Shown here piece by piece: positions 44,066 to 53,370 of a stretch of 64,000 bases of DNA; positions within the stretch are counted from its first letter, which is position 1, and every line of letters begins with the position of its first letter. The stretch is from the NCBI GenBank assembly GCA_036376135.1, contig DASVAW010000085.1:1-64000 (forward strand). Reading direction: 5' to 3'. A program made the position numbers and the translations under genes. Source of the stretch: Candidatus Polarisedimenticolaceae bacterium. Its GTDB lineage: Bacteria > Acidobacteriota > Polarisedimenticolia > Polarisedimenticolales > DASRJG01. The notes below the pieces were generated by a model. That model had not been told where the DNA came from, made no database searches, and saw only the letters and a list, made by a program, of their open reading frames with translations.

Positions 44066-47000
44066 TCAGTCCGGCGGCGTGAAACTACGCGCCTCCATCT
44101 GCTCCCGGGCCTTCTCGAGCGCCCTCACGCAGACTTTCTTCTCCGCCGTGATCCGGTCGTAGATCCCCCGCACCAGGATCGTGATCCCCGCGGTTGCGAC
44201 CGCGGCCCCGGTGGACGCGGCCGCCTCGATCGGCTTTGCGTCGAGGCTTGGCGCGGCGAGGGTCCCGCCGAGCTTGATGTAGGGATTGGTGATCGACGTC
44301 GCCGAGACCCCGACGCCCCGACGCGGCTTGATCGTCCAGGTGAAGTCGATCTTCTCGGTCTCGAAGTCGACCTTGCCGCGGCCGACCACCGTCATCTTGT
44401 CGGTGCGTGCGGCGATCGGCTCGACGGCCGCCTTGCCTTCCGTCACGAACGCCGCCGCGACGCCGCACTCCACGTCGGTGTGTTCTGAAGACTTCCGGAA
44501 CGGGTTGAGGGCGTCGAGCAGGCTCCGCAGCACGCCGGAGGTCAGGCTGCTGCTGAGCGTGTTGGGGAGCCGCCCGGAGCCGAGGACCGCCAGGACGTGG
44601 CCGTTCGCGGTCGCGGCGATGTCGTGGAGCGACCTCCCCTCGCCCCGCAGGTCGAATTCCACGTCGAGGGGGAGGGTGTCTTCCTCGGTCTTCTTCGAGC
44701 CCGGCGGGGCGAGCCGTCCCCCGTCGAGGCGACCCGTCGTCGACATGCGGTAGCGATCGCCCACGGGCTCCATCGCGAGATTCGCGGTGAAACGGCCTCC
44801 GAGCACACCCACGCCGCGGATGCCGTCGACCCGGAGCGCCCCGTCGCGCAGCGTGCCGCCCACGACGACGTCGCGAAGCTCGAGCCCTTCGGTCGCCAGC
44901 TCCGCCACCTCGAGTCGGAGGGTCGCGTCGAGCTTGCGAAGGGCATCCAGCGTCAACGGCGCCTCCGAGAACACCTGCCGGCGCGGCTCCGCCGCGGGCG
45001 CCGACTCCTCGTTCGGAGGCTCGACACCGAACCCGGAGCGGAGGGCGGAGACGTCGATGTGCCCCGAGCGCAGGTCCGCCTCGACGAACGGCCGCCCGTC
45101 GAGTCGCATGGAGACCCGCCCTTCGAGATCGCTCCCGCCCAGTCGCGCGGAGAAACGATTCGACGCGAACCGCTCGGCGTTGCCGGCGACTTCCAGAGAG
45201 ATCTCGAACGCGTCCGTCGGCAGCATCGGGAGCCCCGTGACCGGACCGAGCGCCGCCGACAGGTCCGGTCCCGAGGCGTGGACGTGAAGATCCGTGCCTT
45301 CGAAATCGGGAGGCGCGCCGACGGTCCCCGACACCCGCGCCCGCGCCTCACCGAGGGCGACCGTCACCTCGTCGCAGAGCAGCCCCGCCCGGCGACGCGC
45401 GACCCGTCCGTGGGCCTCGAACGCGCCGTCGGGGAGGGGGGTTCCGGCGAGGGAGGCGAGCAGGGAGGTGTCCGGCCCCGTGGCGTCGAAGCGGAGGTCG
45501 GCCTCTCCGGCGCCGAGGGTCCCGTCCAGCCGGATCGCCGTCTCCCCCGCCTTGCCGAATACCCCTTCCAGCGCGTACCCCGAGGAGGTGCGGCGCACCC
45601 GGCCCGCGACCGCGTAGGCTTCGACGGGAAGCCGTTCCGCGGCGGCGAAGAAACGCGCGAGGCCGGCGAGACTCGGTCCCGAGACCTTCACCTCGCCGTC
45701 GAGTCCGACGAGCCCGGGGAAGGATCCGAGCACCCCATCGAACGCCGCGTGGTCCTGTCCCACGTTCGCGACGACCCCTTCGGCGCGATAGACGCCCCCG
45801 TCGACGCGCAGCCCCCCCTCGACGGAGAACGGGTCGGCGGGAAGGTCCCCGGGCACGCCCCACGCCGCGAGGTCGGAGAGCGAGGGACCGTGGGCGCTCC
45901 CCCGGAGCGAGGACGACGCGCCGACGCGCCCGTCCAGCCGCGCGGTGACCCGGCCCACCGAACCTTCGACCCCCTCGAGGTCCCAGCCGTCCGTCGCGAC
46001 GCGCACGCGCCCTCGCACGTCGAACGCCTCCGCGGGCGCGCGCTCGATCCCCGCGAGCGCGGCGAGCTCCGCGAGGTCGGGGCCGGTGGCGCGCAAGGTC
46101 ACGTCGCTCCCCGTCAGCCGCGCCACGGGCACGAGCCGGCCGTTCAGGCTCAGCGCGTCCTCGCCCAGCCGCCCTTCGACGGCGTCGAGCGCGAGCGCGT
46201 CGCCGTCGCGGGCGACACGCCCGCGCACACGGAACGGCCGCGCGGGCAGGTCGACGCCCGCGAGCCCGGAGAACCACGAGAGGTCGGGGCCCTCGGCCTC
46301 TCCCGTCAGGTCGAGGCTCGAGAGCCCCGGCGGCTCGCCGAGGACCCCGGAAGCCCGCGCCCGCGCTTCGCGGAAACGCAACGCCGCGCTCTCGATCGCG
46401 AGGCCGTTCTCGCGGCGCGAAAGTCGCCCGTCCGCCCCGAACGGCCCCGGAGGGAGCCGGAGGCGCGTCGCGCCGGACAGCTCCGAGAGGTCCCGCCCCT
46501 CGGCGTGGACCTCGAGCTCGGTGCCGATCCAGCGCGGCGGCGGTCCGAACACTCCCGAAACCGCGACGGAAGTCGGACCCGCGCGCAGCCTCGCGTCGTC
46601 GACGGAGAACCGCCCGTCCTCGCGTCGCAGGCGACCGTCGAGCGCGAAGGGCCGCGACGGGAGGCTCTCCACGCCGATCCACGCACCGGCTTCGGCGAGG
46701 TTCGGTCCCGCGGCATCGACGCGCAGGTCGAGTTTCTCGAACGTCGTCAGCTTGTTCACGACCCCGCGCGCGCCCGCCGTGACGCCCGCGACGGAACCCG
46801 TCGCCTCGACGTGAACGCCGTCGTCCACCGGAGTGAGCCGGCCCCGGAGCTCGAACGCCCCGGTCAGCGGCGATCGAAGACCGAGGTGCCCGAGGGCCGC
46901 CACGATGTCCGGTCCGGCCACGCCCACCTCGAGGTCGGGGGCCCCGAGGTCGAGCGGATCCCGGATCCGTCCCCGGACCTCGAGCGTCGAATTCCCGAGG

Positions 47001-47671
47001 CGCCCCGTGAGCGCCTGTTCGACGTCGCGGATCTCGAACAGCCTCTCGTAGGTGCCGAGCCGCCCGGCGAGCTCCCACGGGAGGTCGTCGAAGCGCCCCT
47101 TCCCCTCGACGTCGATCATCCGGCTCGAGGGGTCGAGCCGGGCTTCCAGCGCCTCGACCCCCAGTTCCACCGGCGCCGCGTCGGGGCGCGGTCGGACGAC
47201 GACCGCGACACCGCGAACGACGACGTGATCGAAGAGGACCGGCGGCCCCGGTCGTGGTGCGCTCGGAGGAGGAGGCATCGGGAAGACCCAGTTCCCGCGC
47301 CCATCGCCGTCGGCCTCCAGGAGCAGCCGGACGTCGTCGACCTCGAGGTCCAGGATCCTGACGGGGCCCGACCCGAGCGACGCGAGGTCGACGACGACCC
47401 GGATACGCCCCACGCGGATCATCGACGGCTCGCTGCCCCACGGGAGGTTGGCCAGCGTGATGCCGCCCGCGGTGAGCGTCGGCGTCCCCGAATACGACAC
47501 GTCGAACGGACCGCCGATTCGCAGCTCGCGCCCGAGCGCGCGGCTCGCGACCTCCTCGACTTTCCCCTGCAGCCACGAGGGAACGACGGCGCGCGCGGCG
47601 AGAACGATCGCCGCGACCGCCGATGCGGCGATGGCGAGCGCGATCAGGATCCGCTTGCGGCGCACGGTCAT
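44066..47671 (-). CDS. large AsmA-like inner-membrane protein with internal repeats
   Basis: 1201 aa. An N-terminal helix (8-29) anchors it to the inner membrane, and the AsmA domain starts with ASRALGRELRIGGPFDVSYS. About eight repeats of roughly 70 residues follow (from about residue 273 to 830) with a common core like FxxxGRxRR-xxG-xLExVxGxxGexxxRLxGxLG. The C-terminal AsmA_2-type domain (about 905-1150) has LRKLDATLRLEVAELATEGL. AsmA-like proteins form long hydrophobic grooves that carry phospholipids to the outer membrane, and the repeats fit such a groove. It is divergent from the sensor kinase at 47728. Confidence 0.88.
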   Translation of the reverse strand: MTVRRKRILIALAIAASAVAAIVLAARAVVPSWLQGKVEEVASRALGRELRIGGPFDVSYSGTPTLTAGGITLANLPWGSEPSMIRVGRIRVVVDLASLGSGPVRILDLEVDDVRLLLEADGDGRGNWVFPMPPPPSAPRPGPPVLFDHVVVRGVAVVVRPRPDAAPVELGVEALEARLDPSSRMIDVEGKGRFDDLPWELAGRLGTYERLFEIRDVEQALTGRLGNSTLEVRGRIRDPLDLGAPDLEVGVAGPDIVAALGHLGLRSPLTGAFELRGRLTPVDDGVHVEATGSVAGVTAGARGVVNKLTTFEKLDLRVDAAGPNLAEAGAWIGVESLPSRPFALDGRLRREDGRFSVDDARLRAGPTSVAVSGVFGPPPRWIGTELEVHAEGRDLSELSGATRLRLPPGPFGADGRLSRRENGLAIESAALRFREARARASGVLGEPPGLSSLDLTGEAEGPDLSWFSGLAGVDLPARPFRVRGRVARDGDALALDAVEGRLGEDALSLNGRLVPVARLTGSDVTLRATGPDLAELAALAGIERAPAEAFDVRGRVRVATDGWDLEGVEGSVGRVTARLDGRVGASSSLRGSAHGPSLSDLAAWGVPGDLPADPFSVEGGLRVDGGVYRAEGVVANVGQDHAAFDGVLGSFPGLVGLDGEVKVSGPSLAGLARFFAAAERLPVEAYAVAGRVRRTSSGYALEGVFGKAGETAIRLDGTLGAGEADLRFDATGPDTSLLASLAGTPLPDGAFEAHGRVARRRAGLLCDEVTVALGEARARVSGTVGAPPDFEGTDLHVHASGPDLSAALGPVTGLPMLPTDAFEISLEVAGNAERFASNRFSARLGGSDLEGRVSMRLDGRPFVEADLRSGHIDVSALRSGFGVEPPNEESAPAAEPRRQVFSEAPLTLDALRKLDATLRLEVAELATEGLELRDVVVGGTLRDGALRVDGIRGVGVLGGRFTANLAMEPVGDRYRMSTTGRLDGGRLAPPGSKKTEEDTLPLDVEFDLRGEGRSLHDIAATANGHVLAVLGSGRLPNTLSSSLTSGVLRSLLDALNPFRKSSEHTDVECGVAAAFVTEGKAAVEPIAARTDKMTVVGRGKVDFETEKIDFTWTIKPRRGVGVSATSITNPYIKLGGTLAAPSLDAKPIEAAASTGAAVATAGITILVRGIYDRITAEKKVCVRALEKAREQMEARSFTPPD

Positions 47672-47727
47672 CGACGGCGAACCTCGGGCCCATCATGCCT
47701 CATCCTCCTTGATACGATGGGCTCGGC

Positions 47728-49575
47728 ATGCCGAGCCTGGGCAGTCTCCTCCTCGCGGGCCTCGTCGCCGAGGGCGCCATCCCGCCGACCGCCGCGATGC
47801 CGGTCCGCGACGTCGTCGTCCTGTATTCGAACGGCCGGCTTCTCCCCGCGAACATCGAGGTCGATCGGGGCCTGCGCGACGCCCTCCCCGAGTCGGCGAG
47901 CCCGCGGACCGAGATCTACGACGAGTTCCTCGACCGGCCGCGATTCGCCGGGGAGGCGCACGACGAAACGATCGCGGCCTACCTGCGAGGCAAGTACGCC
48001 TCGCATCCTCCCGATGCGATCGTGGCGGCGGGAAACGAGGCGCTCGAATTCGTCCTGAGCCGTCGCGCGTCGGTGTTTCCCGGCGTTCCGGTCGTTCACG
48101 TCGGGGTCGGTGTGACGTATCTGCGGTCGATCCCGGCTCCCCCCGACGATGTCGTCGGCGTGTCGGTCGATTACGACCCCGTCGCCACCCTCGAGGCGGC
48201 ATTGCGATGGCACCCGACGGCCCGGCGGATCGTGCTGGTGACGGGTTCGTCGGCGGCGGACCTCGAGTGGGAGCAGCGGCTGCGCGGGGCCGCGCCGCGC
48301 TTCGAGGGCCGGGCGACGTTCGAGTTCCTCTCCGGATTACCCCCCGAGGATCTTCGCCGTCGGCTCGCCGCCCTGGGAACCGACGCGGTCGTGTTCACGC
48401 CGGGGTTCTTCCAGGACGGAGCCGGGCGCCATTACCTGCCGCGTGACGCCGCCAGGGTGGTCGCCGCCGCGTCGGGCGCTCCGGTCTACGCGCCCTACAA
48501 CACCTTCCTCGGGACCGGGATCGTCGGTGGATCCATGCCGAGCTTCGAGGCGATGGGAAGGCAGGCCGGTCGCACGGTGAACGAGGTGCTCGACGGCACC
48601 CCACCCGCCTCGTTCGCGTCGTCGGGGGTGATGCCGCAGGCCTTGAACGTCGACTGGCGCCAGGTCCGGCGTTGGGGCATCGACGAACGGCGGATCCCGG
48701 CGGACGCCGTCGTCCATTTCAGGACACCGACGTTCCTGGAAGAGCACCGCTGGCAGGTTGTCGTCGCGGCGGCGGTGTTCGCGATCCAGGCCGGGCTGAT
48801 CGCCCTGCTGCTCGCCGAGCGCCGCCGGCGGCGGTCGTCCGAGGCGGCCAGGCAGAAACAGCGCTTCGAGCTCGCGCACGCGTCGCGGCTCGCGGTCGCC
48901 GGGGAGCTGACCGCTTCGATCGCGCACGAGATCAACCAGCCGCTCGGCGCGATCCTGAGCAACGCCGACACCGCCGAGCTCCTCCTCGATTCCGGCGGAG
49001 ACCGCCGCGACGACCTCCGCCAGATCCTGGCCGACATCCGGCGCGACGACCTGCGCGCCAGCGAGGTGATCCGGAGGCTGCGGACCTTCCTGGCGAAACA
49101 CGACGTCGAACGGCGGCCGTTCGCGCTCGACGAAGCCGTGCGCGACGTGGCCTCGCTGCTCCAGCCGGAGGCGAGGCGGCGACGCGTCGCCCTCGACGTC
49201 CATCCCGTGCCCGACGGCCTCGCCCTGACCGGGGACCGCGTGCAGTTTCAGCAGGTCCTCATGAACCTGGCGCTCAACGCGATGGACGCGGCGGCCGACG
49301 CCGCGGAGGACCGGCGCACGGTCGTCATCACCGTCGAGGCCGACGCCGGCGAGGTCGAGGTCCAGGTGAGCGACCGGGGCCAGGGCATCGCCCCGGAGCA
49401 CCTGCCCAGGCTCTTCGATTCGTTCTTCACGACCAAGCGCCAGGGGATGGGACTCGGGCTTGCGATCGCCCGCACGCTGGTCGAGGCCCACGGGGGCCGG
49501 ATCTGGGCCGAGCACGCCCCCGAAGGCGGGGCGGTTTTTCACGTCCGACTCCCCGCGGTCACGGTTCGAACGTGA
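47728..49575 (+). CDS. sensor histidine kinase with periplasmic ABC-type binding domain
   Basis: 615 aa. The N-terminal 330 residues form an ABC_sub_bind-like periplasmic domain (VVVLYSNGRLLPANIEVDRG, DAIVAAGNEALEFVLSRRA, TDAVVFTPGFFQD). A membrane helix (about 343-363) follows, then HisKA with His400 (ASIAHEINQPLGAILS) and the ATPase domain (LNAMDAAADA, DRGQGI, GMGLGLAIARTLVEAHGG). It senses a small molecule in the periplasm and drives the FixJ-type regulator, whose GTG start overlaps the stop. It heads the gene series that leads to the sulfatase/DUF3604 cluster and likely controls it. Confidence 0.92.
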   Translation: MPSLGSLLLAGLVAEGAIPPTAAMPVRDVVVLYSNGRLLPANIEVDRGLRDALPESASPRTEIYDEFLDRPRFAGEAHDETIAAYLRGKYASHPPDAIVAAGNEALEFVLSRRASVFPGVPVVHVGVGVTYLRSIPAPPDDVVGVSVDYDPVATLEAALRWHPTARRIVLVTGSSAADLEWEQRLRGAAPRFEGRATFEFLSGLPPEDLRRRLAALGTDAVVFTPGFFQDGAGRHYLPRDAARVVAAASGAPVYAPYNTFLGTGIVGGSMPSFEAMGRQAGRTVNEVLDGTPPASFASSGVMPQALNVDWRQVRRWGIDERRIPADAVVHFRTPTFLEEHRWQVVVAAAVFAIQAGLIALLLAERRRRRSSEAARQKQRFELAHASRLAVAGELTASIAHEINQPLGAILSNADTAELLLDSGGDRRDDLRQILADIRRDDLRASEVIRRLRTFLAKHDVERRPFALDEAVRDVASLLQPEARRRRVALDVHPVPDGLALTGDRVQFQQVLMNLALNAMDAAADAAEDRRTVVITVEADAGEVEVQVSDRGQGIAPEHLPRLFDSFFTTKRQGMGLGLAIARTLVEAHGGRIWAEHAPEGGAVFHVRLPAVTVRT

Positions 49576-50180
49576 ATCCCACCCCGCTGATCCATGTCGT
49601 GGACGACGACGAGGGCCTTCGCACGGCGTTGCTGCGCCTGCTGGCGGCCGCCGGCTTCGAGGCGCGCGGATACGCCTCGCCGGGCGACTTCCTCCTGCAT
49701 CCGCTGCCGGACCGCCCCGGCTGCCTCCTGCTCGACCTGCGCCTGCCGGGTCCTTCCGGGCTCGAGTTGCAGGACGCCCTGAAGCAGCGGGGTGTTCACC
49801 TTCCCGTCGTCTTCCTCACGGGCCATGCCGATGTGGCGTCCGGCGTCCGGGCGATGAAAGCCGGCGCGGTCGATTTCCTCGAGAAACCGGTCGAACGGCA
49901 GACCCTGCTCGAGGCGCTCCGGCGCGCGCTCGACCGTGAGGCGAGCGCGCGCGAAGCACGGACGCTTCGGGAGCGTTTCGCGTCGCTCACCCCCCGCGAG
50001 AAGGACGTGCTGGACCTCGTCGTCGCCGGCATGCTCAACAAGCAGATCGCCGCCGAACTGGGCATCGCCGAGCGGACCGTCAAGGCGGTGCGTGCGGAGG
50101 TGATGGCGAAACTCGAGGCCGGCTCCGCGGCCGAGCTCGGCAGCCTCGCCGAACGCCTCCGGCGGCGCCCCGAGGATTAG
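49572..50180 (+). CDS. FixJ-family response regulator
   Basis: 202 aa from a GTG overlapping the kinase stop. The receiver has Asp11-13 and phospho-Asp55 (LLLDLRLPGPSG) and Lys in FLEKPVE. The LuxR-type helix-turn-helix reads LTPREKDVLDLVVAGMLNKQ then AERTVKAVRAEVMAKLE. It is the natural output of the upstream kinase and likely activates the downstream sulfatase/DUF3604 genes. Confidence 0.93.
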   Translation: MNPTPLIHVVDDDEGLRTALLRLLAAAGFEARGYASPGDFLLHPLPDRPGCLLLDLRLPGPSGLELQDALKQRGVHLPVVFLTGHADVASGVRAMKAGAVDFLEKPVERQTLLEALRRALDREASAREARTLRERFASLTPREKDVLDLVVAGMLNKQIAAELGIAERTVKAVRAEVMAKLEAGSAAELGSLAERLRRRPED

Positions 50181-50204
50181 GTCCCGGCGCGCCTCTGCCC
50201 TTTC

Positions 50205-50222
50205 GGGCAGGAGGTCCTGCCC
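50205..50222. promoter_or_regulatory. perfect palindrome upstream of the receiver-only gene
   Basis: GGGCAGGA GG TCCTGCCC, with 8-bp arms and a 2-nt centre, ends 9 nt before the ATG at 50232. An overlapping alternative hairpin CTGCCC-TTTC-GGGCAG (50195-50210) shares the left arm. It may be an operator for the FixJ-type regulator encoded just upstream, or a hairpin that limits read-through or ribosome access. Confidence 0.4.
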
Positions 50223-50231
50223 CTTCTGCCG

Positions 50232-50654
50232 ATGAGTCCCACGCCCGGTCTGCGCGAAGCTGCCGGGATGGCGGTGCCGTCCGGTCTGAGGGTACTCGTC
50301 GTCGATGACGACGACAGCGTGCGGGAGGCCGTCGAGCGCCTGCTCGCCGCCGCCGGCTTCGAGTCCGCCGCGTTCTTATCCGCGGAGGCCTTGCTCGCCA
50401 CCGACTTCGCCGTGGAAGCCACCTGCGTGGTCAGCGACCTGAGGCTCCCCGGGATGTCGGGACTCGAGCTGCTCGCCGCGCTTCGCTCGCGCGGCATCGA
50501 GTCCCCGCTGATCCTGATCACCGCCCACGACGCACCCGGGTTGCGCGAGACGGCGTTGCGTTGCGGGGCGTCCGCCTACCTTGCCAAACCGTTCCGCGGC
50601 ACCGCGCTGCTGGACGCCATCCGTTCGAACACCGCGGGCTCACGTCGGCCCTGA
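50232..50654 (+). CDS. receiver-only response regulator
   Basis: 140 aa; an ATG twelve codons later (50268) gives a more standard receiver start. Asp25-28 and phospho-Asp69 (VVSDLRLPGMSG) and Lys in AYLAKPF are all present, with no output domain. Its partner may be the upstream kinase, perhaps as a phosphate sink beside the FixJ-type regulator. The sulfatase gene follows 15 nt downstream with AGGAGGAG. Confidence 0.85.
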   Translation: MSPTPGLREAAGMAVPSGLRVLVVDDDDSVREAVERLLAAAGFESAAFLSAEALLATDFAVEATCVVSDLRLPGMSGLELLAALRSRGIESPLILITAHDAPGLRETALRCGASAYLAKPFRGTALLDAIRSNTAGSRRP

Positions 50655-50669
50655 AGGAGGAGTCGGAGC

Positions 50670-52220
50670 ATGGGGTACCGGAAGAGGATCATGACCGGGT
50701 TGCTTGCGGCATTCGCGCTGGCGGCGTCCGGCGTCGTGCCGGCGCAGGCGCAGGCGAAGGCCAAGAAACCGAACATTCTGATCATCTGGGGGGACGACGT
50801 CGGCGGCTTCAACATCAGCGCCTACAACCAGGGCGTGATGGGGTACAAGACGCCGAACATCGACAGCATCGGAAGGCAGGGAGCGCTGTTCACGGACTGG
50901 TACGGCCAGCAGAGCTGCACCGCCGGGCGCGCCGCGTTCATCACCGGGCAGTCGCCGATCCGGACCGGCCTCACCAAGGTCGGCCTTCCCGGCGCCCCCG
51001 AAGGGATGAAGAAGGAAGACCCCACGATCGCCACGCTGCTCAAGGCGCAGGGGTACATGACCGGTCAGTTCGGCAAGAACCACCTCGGCGACCGCGACGA
51101 GATGCTGCCGACCGCGCACGGGTTCGACGAGTTCTTCGGCAATCTCTACCACCTCAACGCGGAGCAGGAGCCGGAGCATCCGGACTACCCGAAGAATCCC
51201 GAGTTCAAGAAGAAGTTCGGCCCGCGCGGCGTCATCCACAGCTTCGCCGACGGCCGCATCACCGACACCGGCCCGCTCACGATCAAGCGCATGGAGACGA
51301 TCGACGAGGAGGTCAACGCCAAGGCGATCGACTTCATGGAGCGCGCCAAGAAGGCGGACAAGCCGTTCTTCCTCTGGTGGAACTCCACCCGGATGCACAT
51401 CTTCACGCACCTGAAGAAGGAGTCCGAGGGGAAGACCGGCCTCGGCGTCTACCCGGACGGCATGGTCGAGCACGACGGCCACGTCGGGTTGATCCTCGCC
51501 AAGCTCAAAGAGCTGGGGCTCGACGAGAACACCATCGTCATGTATTCGACCGACAACGGCGCGGAAGCGATGAGCTGGCCCGACGGCGGCACGACGATGT
51601 TCCGCGGCGAGAAGAACACCAACTGGGAGGGCGGCTATCGCGTCCCGACGCTGATCCGCTGGCCCGGCGTCATCAAGCCGGGCACGATCGTCAACGACAT
51701 CGGCTCGCACGAGGACATGCTCCCGACGCTGCTCGCCGCCGCGGGCGACACCACCGCGAAGGAGGACCTCCTCAAGGGCCGCAAGGTCGGAGAGACCACC
51801 TACAAGGTCCACATCGACGGGTACAACCTCATGCCCGCGCTCGCGGGGCAGGGCGCGTGGCCGCGCCGCGAGTTCCTCTACTGGACCGACGACGGCAGCG
51901 TCGCGGCGCTGCGCTACGACCAGTGGAAGATCACCTTCCTCAAGCAGGAGGCGCATGGACTTCACGTCTGGATGGAGCCGTTCGTGAAGCTGCGCGCACC
52001 GATGATCTGCAACCTCCGCTCCGACCCCTTCGAACGCGCGGAGTACGAAGGGTTCGGCTACAACCAGTGGTTCACCGACCACATGTTCGTGATCGCTCCC
52101 GCGGGGGCGTACGTGGGGCAGTGGCTGCAGAGCTTCCGCGAGTTCCCGCCGAGGCAAAAGCCCGGGAGCTTCAACCTCGACAACGTCATGGAGGCGGTGA
52201 CGGCCGGCGCCAGGCAGTAA
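50670..52220 (+). CDS. secreted arylsulfatase-family sulfatase
   Basis: 516 aa. A signal peptide (1-28) is followed by the sulfatase domain: metal ligands Asp42/Asp43 (IIWGDDVGG), the formylglycine site Cys83 (SCTAGRAAF, the C-x-A-x-R form) and MYSTDNGAEAMSWPD near the second metal site. Cys83 must be converted to formylglycine by a sulfatase-modifying enzyme, none of which is in the window. It hydrolyses a sulfate ester in the periplasm; substrate unknown. It opens the enzyme part of the cluster driven by the upstream two-component genes. Confidence 0.93.
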   Translation: MGYRKRIMTGLLAAFALAASGVVPAQAQAKAKKPNILIIWGDDVGGFNISAYNQGVMGYKTPNIDSIGRQGALFTDWYGQQSCTAGRAAFITGQSPIRTGLTKVGLPGAPEGMKKEDPTIATLLKAQGYMTGQFGKNHLGDRDEMLPTAHGFDEFFGNLYHLNAEQEPEHPDYPKNPEFKKKFGPRGVIHSFADGRITDTGPLTIKRMETIDEEVNAKAIDFMERAKKADKPFFLWWNSTRMHIFTHLKKESEGKTGLGVYPDGMVEHDGHVGLILAKLKELGLDENTIVMYSTDNGAEAMSWPDGGTTMFRGEKNTNWEGGYRVPTLIRWPGVIKPGTIVNDIGSHEDMLPTLLAAAGDTTAKEDLLKGRKVGETTYKVHIDGYNLMPALAGQGAWPRREFLYWTDDGSVAALRYDQWKITFLKQEAHGLHVWMEPFVKLRAPMICNLRSDPFERAEYEGFGYNQWFTDHMFVIAPAGAYVGQWLQSFREFPPRQKPGSFNLDNVMEAVTAGARQ

Positions 52221-52225
52221 TATCC

Positions 52226-52260
52226 TCGGGCCGCATCGGCACGAGGCCGATGCGGCCCGA
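52226..52260. terminator. strong 15-bp hairpin between sulfatase and lipoprotein genes
   Basis: TCGGGCCGCATCGGC, loop ACGAG, GCCGATGCGGCCCGA, a perfect 15-bp stem. It starts 5 nt after the sulfatase stop and ends 18 nt before the lipoprotein ATG. It may be a terminator, a partial attenuator lowering expression of the downstream genes, or an mRNA-stabilising structure protecting the sulfatase message. Confidence 0.65.
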
Positions 52261-52278
52261 CTTCGGAGGGCGGAAGCC

Positions 52279-53358
52279 ATGACGATCGCTCGCGGCCGGA
52301 CGACCCTCATCGCCGCGCTCGCCGGCGCGACGCTGACCGGCTGTACCCACCTCGGCCCCCGGACCGTGACGGCGGATCGCTTCGACTACAGCACGGCGAT
52401 CGCCGACTCCTGGAAGCAGCAGACCCTCCTCAACATCGTCAAGCTCCGCTACATGGACCTTCCCGTCTTCGTGGACGTGTCGTCCATCGTCGCGGGTTAT
52501 TCGCTGGAAACCTCGGTGAGCGTCGGGGGCCAGGTGTCGTCCGCCGGCTCGATCCAGGGATACGGCGGGTCGGTGGGAGCCGCCGGTCGGTTTACCGACC
52601 GTCCCACCATCACCTACGTCCCCATGACCGGCGAGCGGTTCCTGCGCGGACTGCTCACGCCCATCGATCCCAAGAACATCTTCTCCATGCTCCAGTCGGG
52701 GTACGCGGCGGACTTCATCCTGGGGCTCACCGTCGAATCGCTCAACGGCGTGCGCAATCGCTCGGCCGCAGGGGGTCTCGTGCGGGACGCGGATCCGGAG
52801 TTCGTGCGGGCGCTGGAGTTGATGCGCGAGGTACAGGCCGCCGGCGCCATCGGGATGCGGGTGGACGAGGACGAGGCCCGTCGTCAGCTGGCCGTCCTTT
52901 TCTTCCGGCGCGACGACGTGGGCCCCGAGATCGCGGAGAAAGCGGCGGAGATCCGGCGATTGCTCGGGTTGCCGCCCGATCAGCAGAGGTTCATCCTCAA
53001 GTACTCCCCGGTACGCGGGGGGAAAGACGAGCTGGCGGTGAACAGTCGCTCGATGCTGCAGGTCATGGGCGCGTTCGCGAGCTACGTCGATCTCCCGGAC
53101 GCGCACGCCGCGGATCGCAGCGCCGTGCCCGCGCCTCAGGACGCCGCGGGGGACCACCCGGGTCGCGTGCGGATTCACAGCGGAAAGGACAGACCCGACT
53201 CCGCCTTCGCCGCCGTCTCGTACCGGGACCACTGGTTCTGGGTCGAGGAAGGAGACTGGCAGACCAAGCGCGCGCTCACGGCGGTCATGTTCTTCTTCAC
53301 GCTGACGGACACGGGCGGCGCGGACAACCTGCCCCTGATCACGATCCCGGCGCAGTAG
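52279..53358 (+). CDS. lipoprotein of unknown function
   Basis: 359 aa. A lipobox (LTGC, Cys22) follows a basic and hydrophobic signal. The mature part has WKQQTLLNIVKLRYMDLPVFVDV, a Gly/Ser-rich turn region and RALTAVMFFFTLTDTGG near the end. No family was recognised beyond this lipoprotein layout. Its place between a sulfatase and an octahaem cytochrome suggests an outer-membrane partner of the pathway. GGAGG precedes the ATG. Confidence 0.75.
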   Translation: MTIARGRTTLIAALAGATLTGCTHLGPRTVTADRFDYSTAIADSWKQQTLLNIVKLRYMDLPVFVDVSSIVAGYSLETSVSVGGQVSSAGSIQGYGGSVGAAGRFTDRPTITYVPMTGERFLRGLLTPIDPKNIFSMLQSGYAADFILGLTVESLNGVRNRSAAGGLVRDADPEFVRALELMREVQAAGAIGMRVDEDEARRQLAVLFFRRDDVGPEIAEKAAEIRRLLGLPPDQQRFILKYSPVRGGKDELAVNSRSMLQVMGAFASYVDLPDAHAADRSAVPAPQDAAGDHPGRVRIHSGKDRPDSAFAAVSYRDHWFWVEEGDWQTKRALTAVMFFFTLTDTGGADNLPLITIPAQ

Positions 53359-53370
53359 CCGGACGCACCC

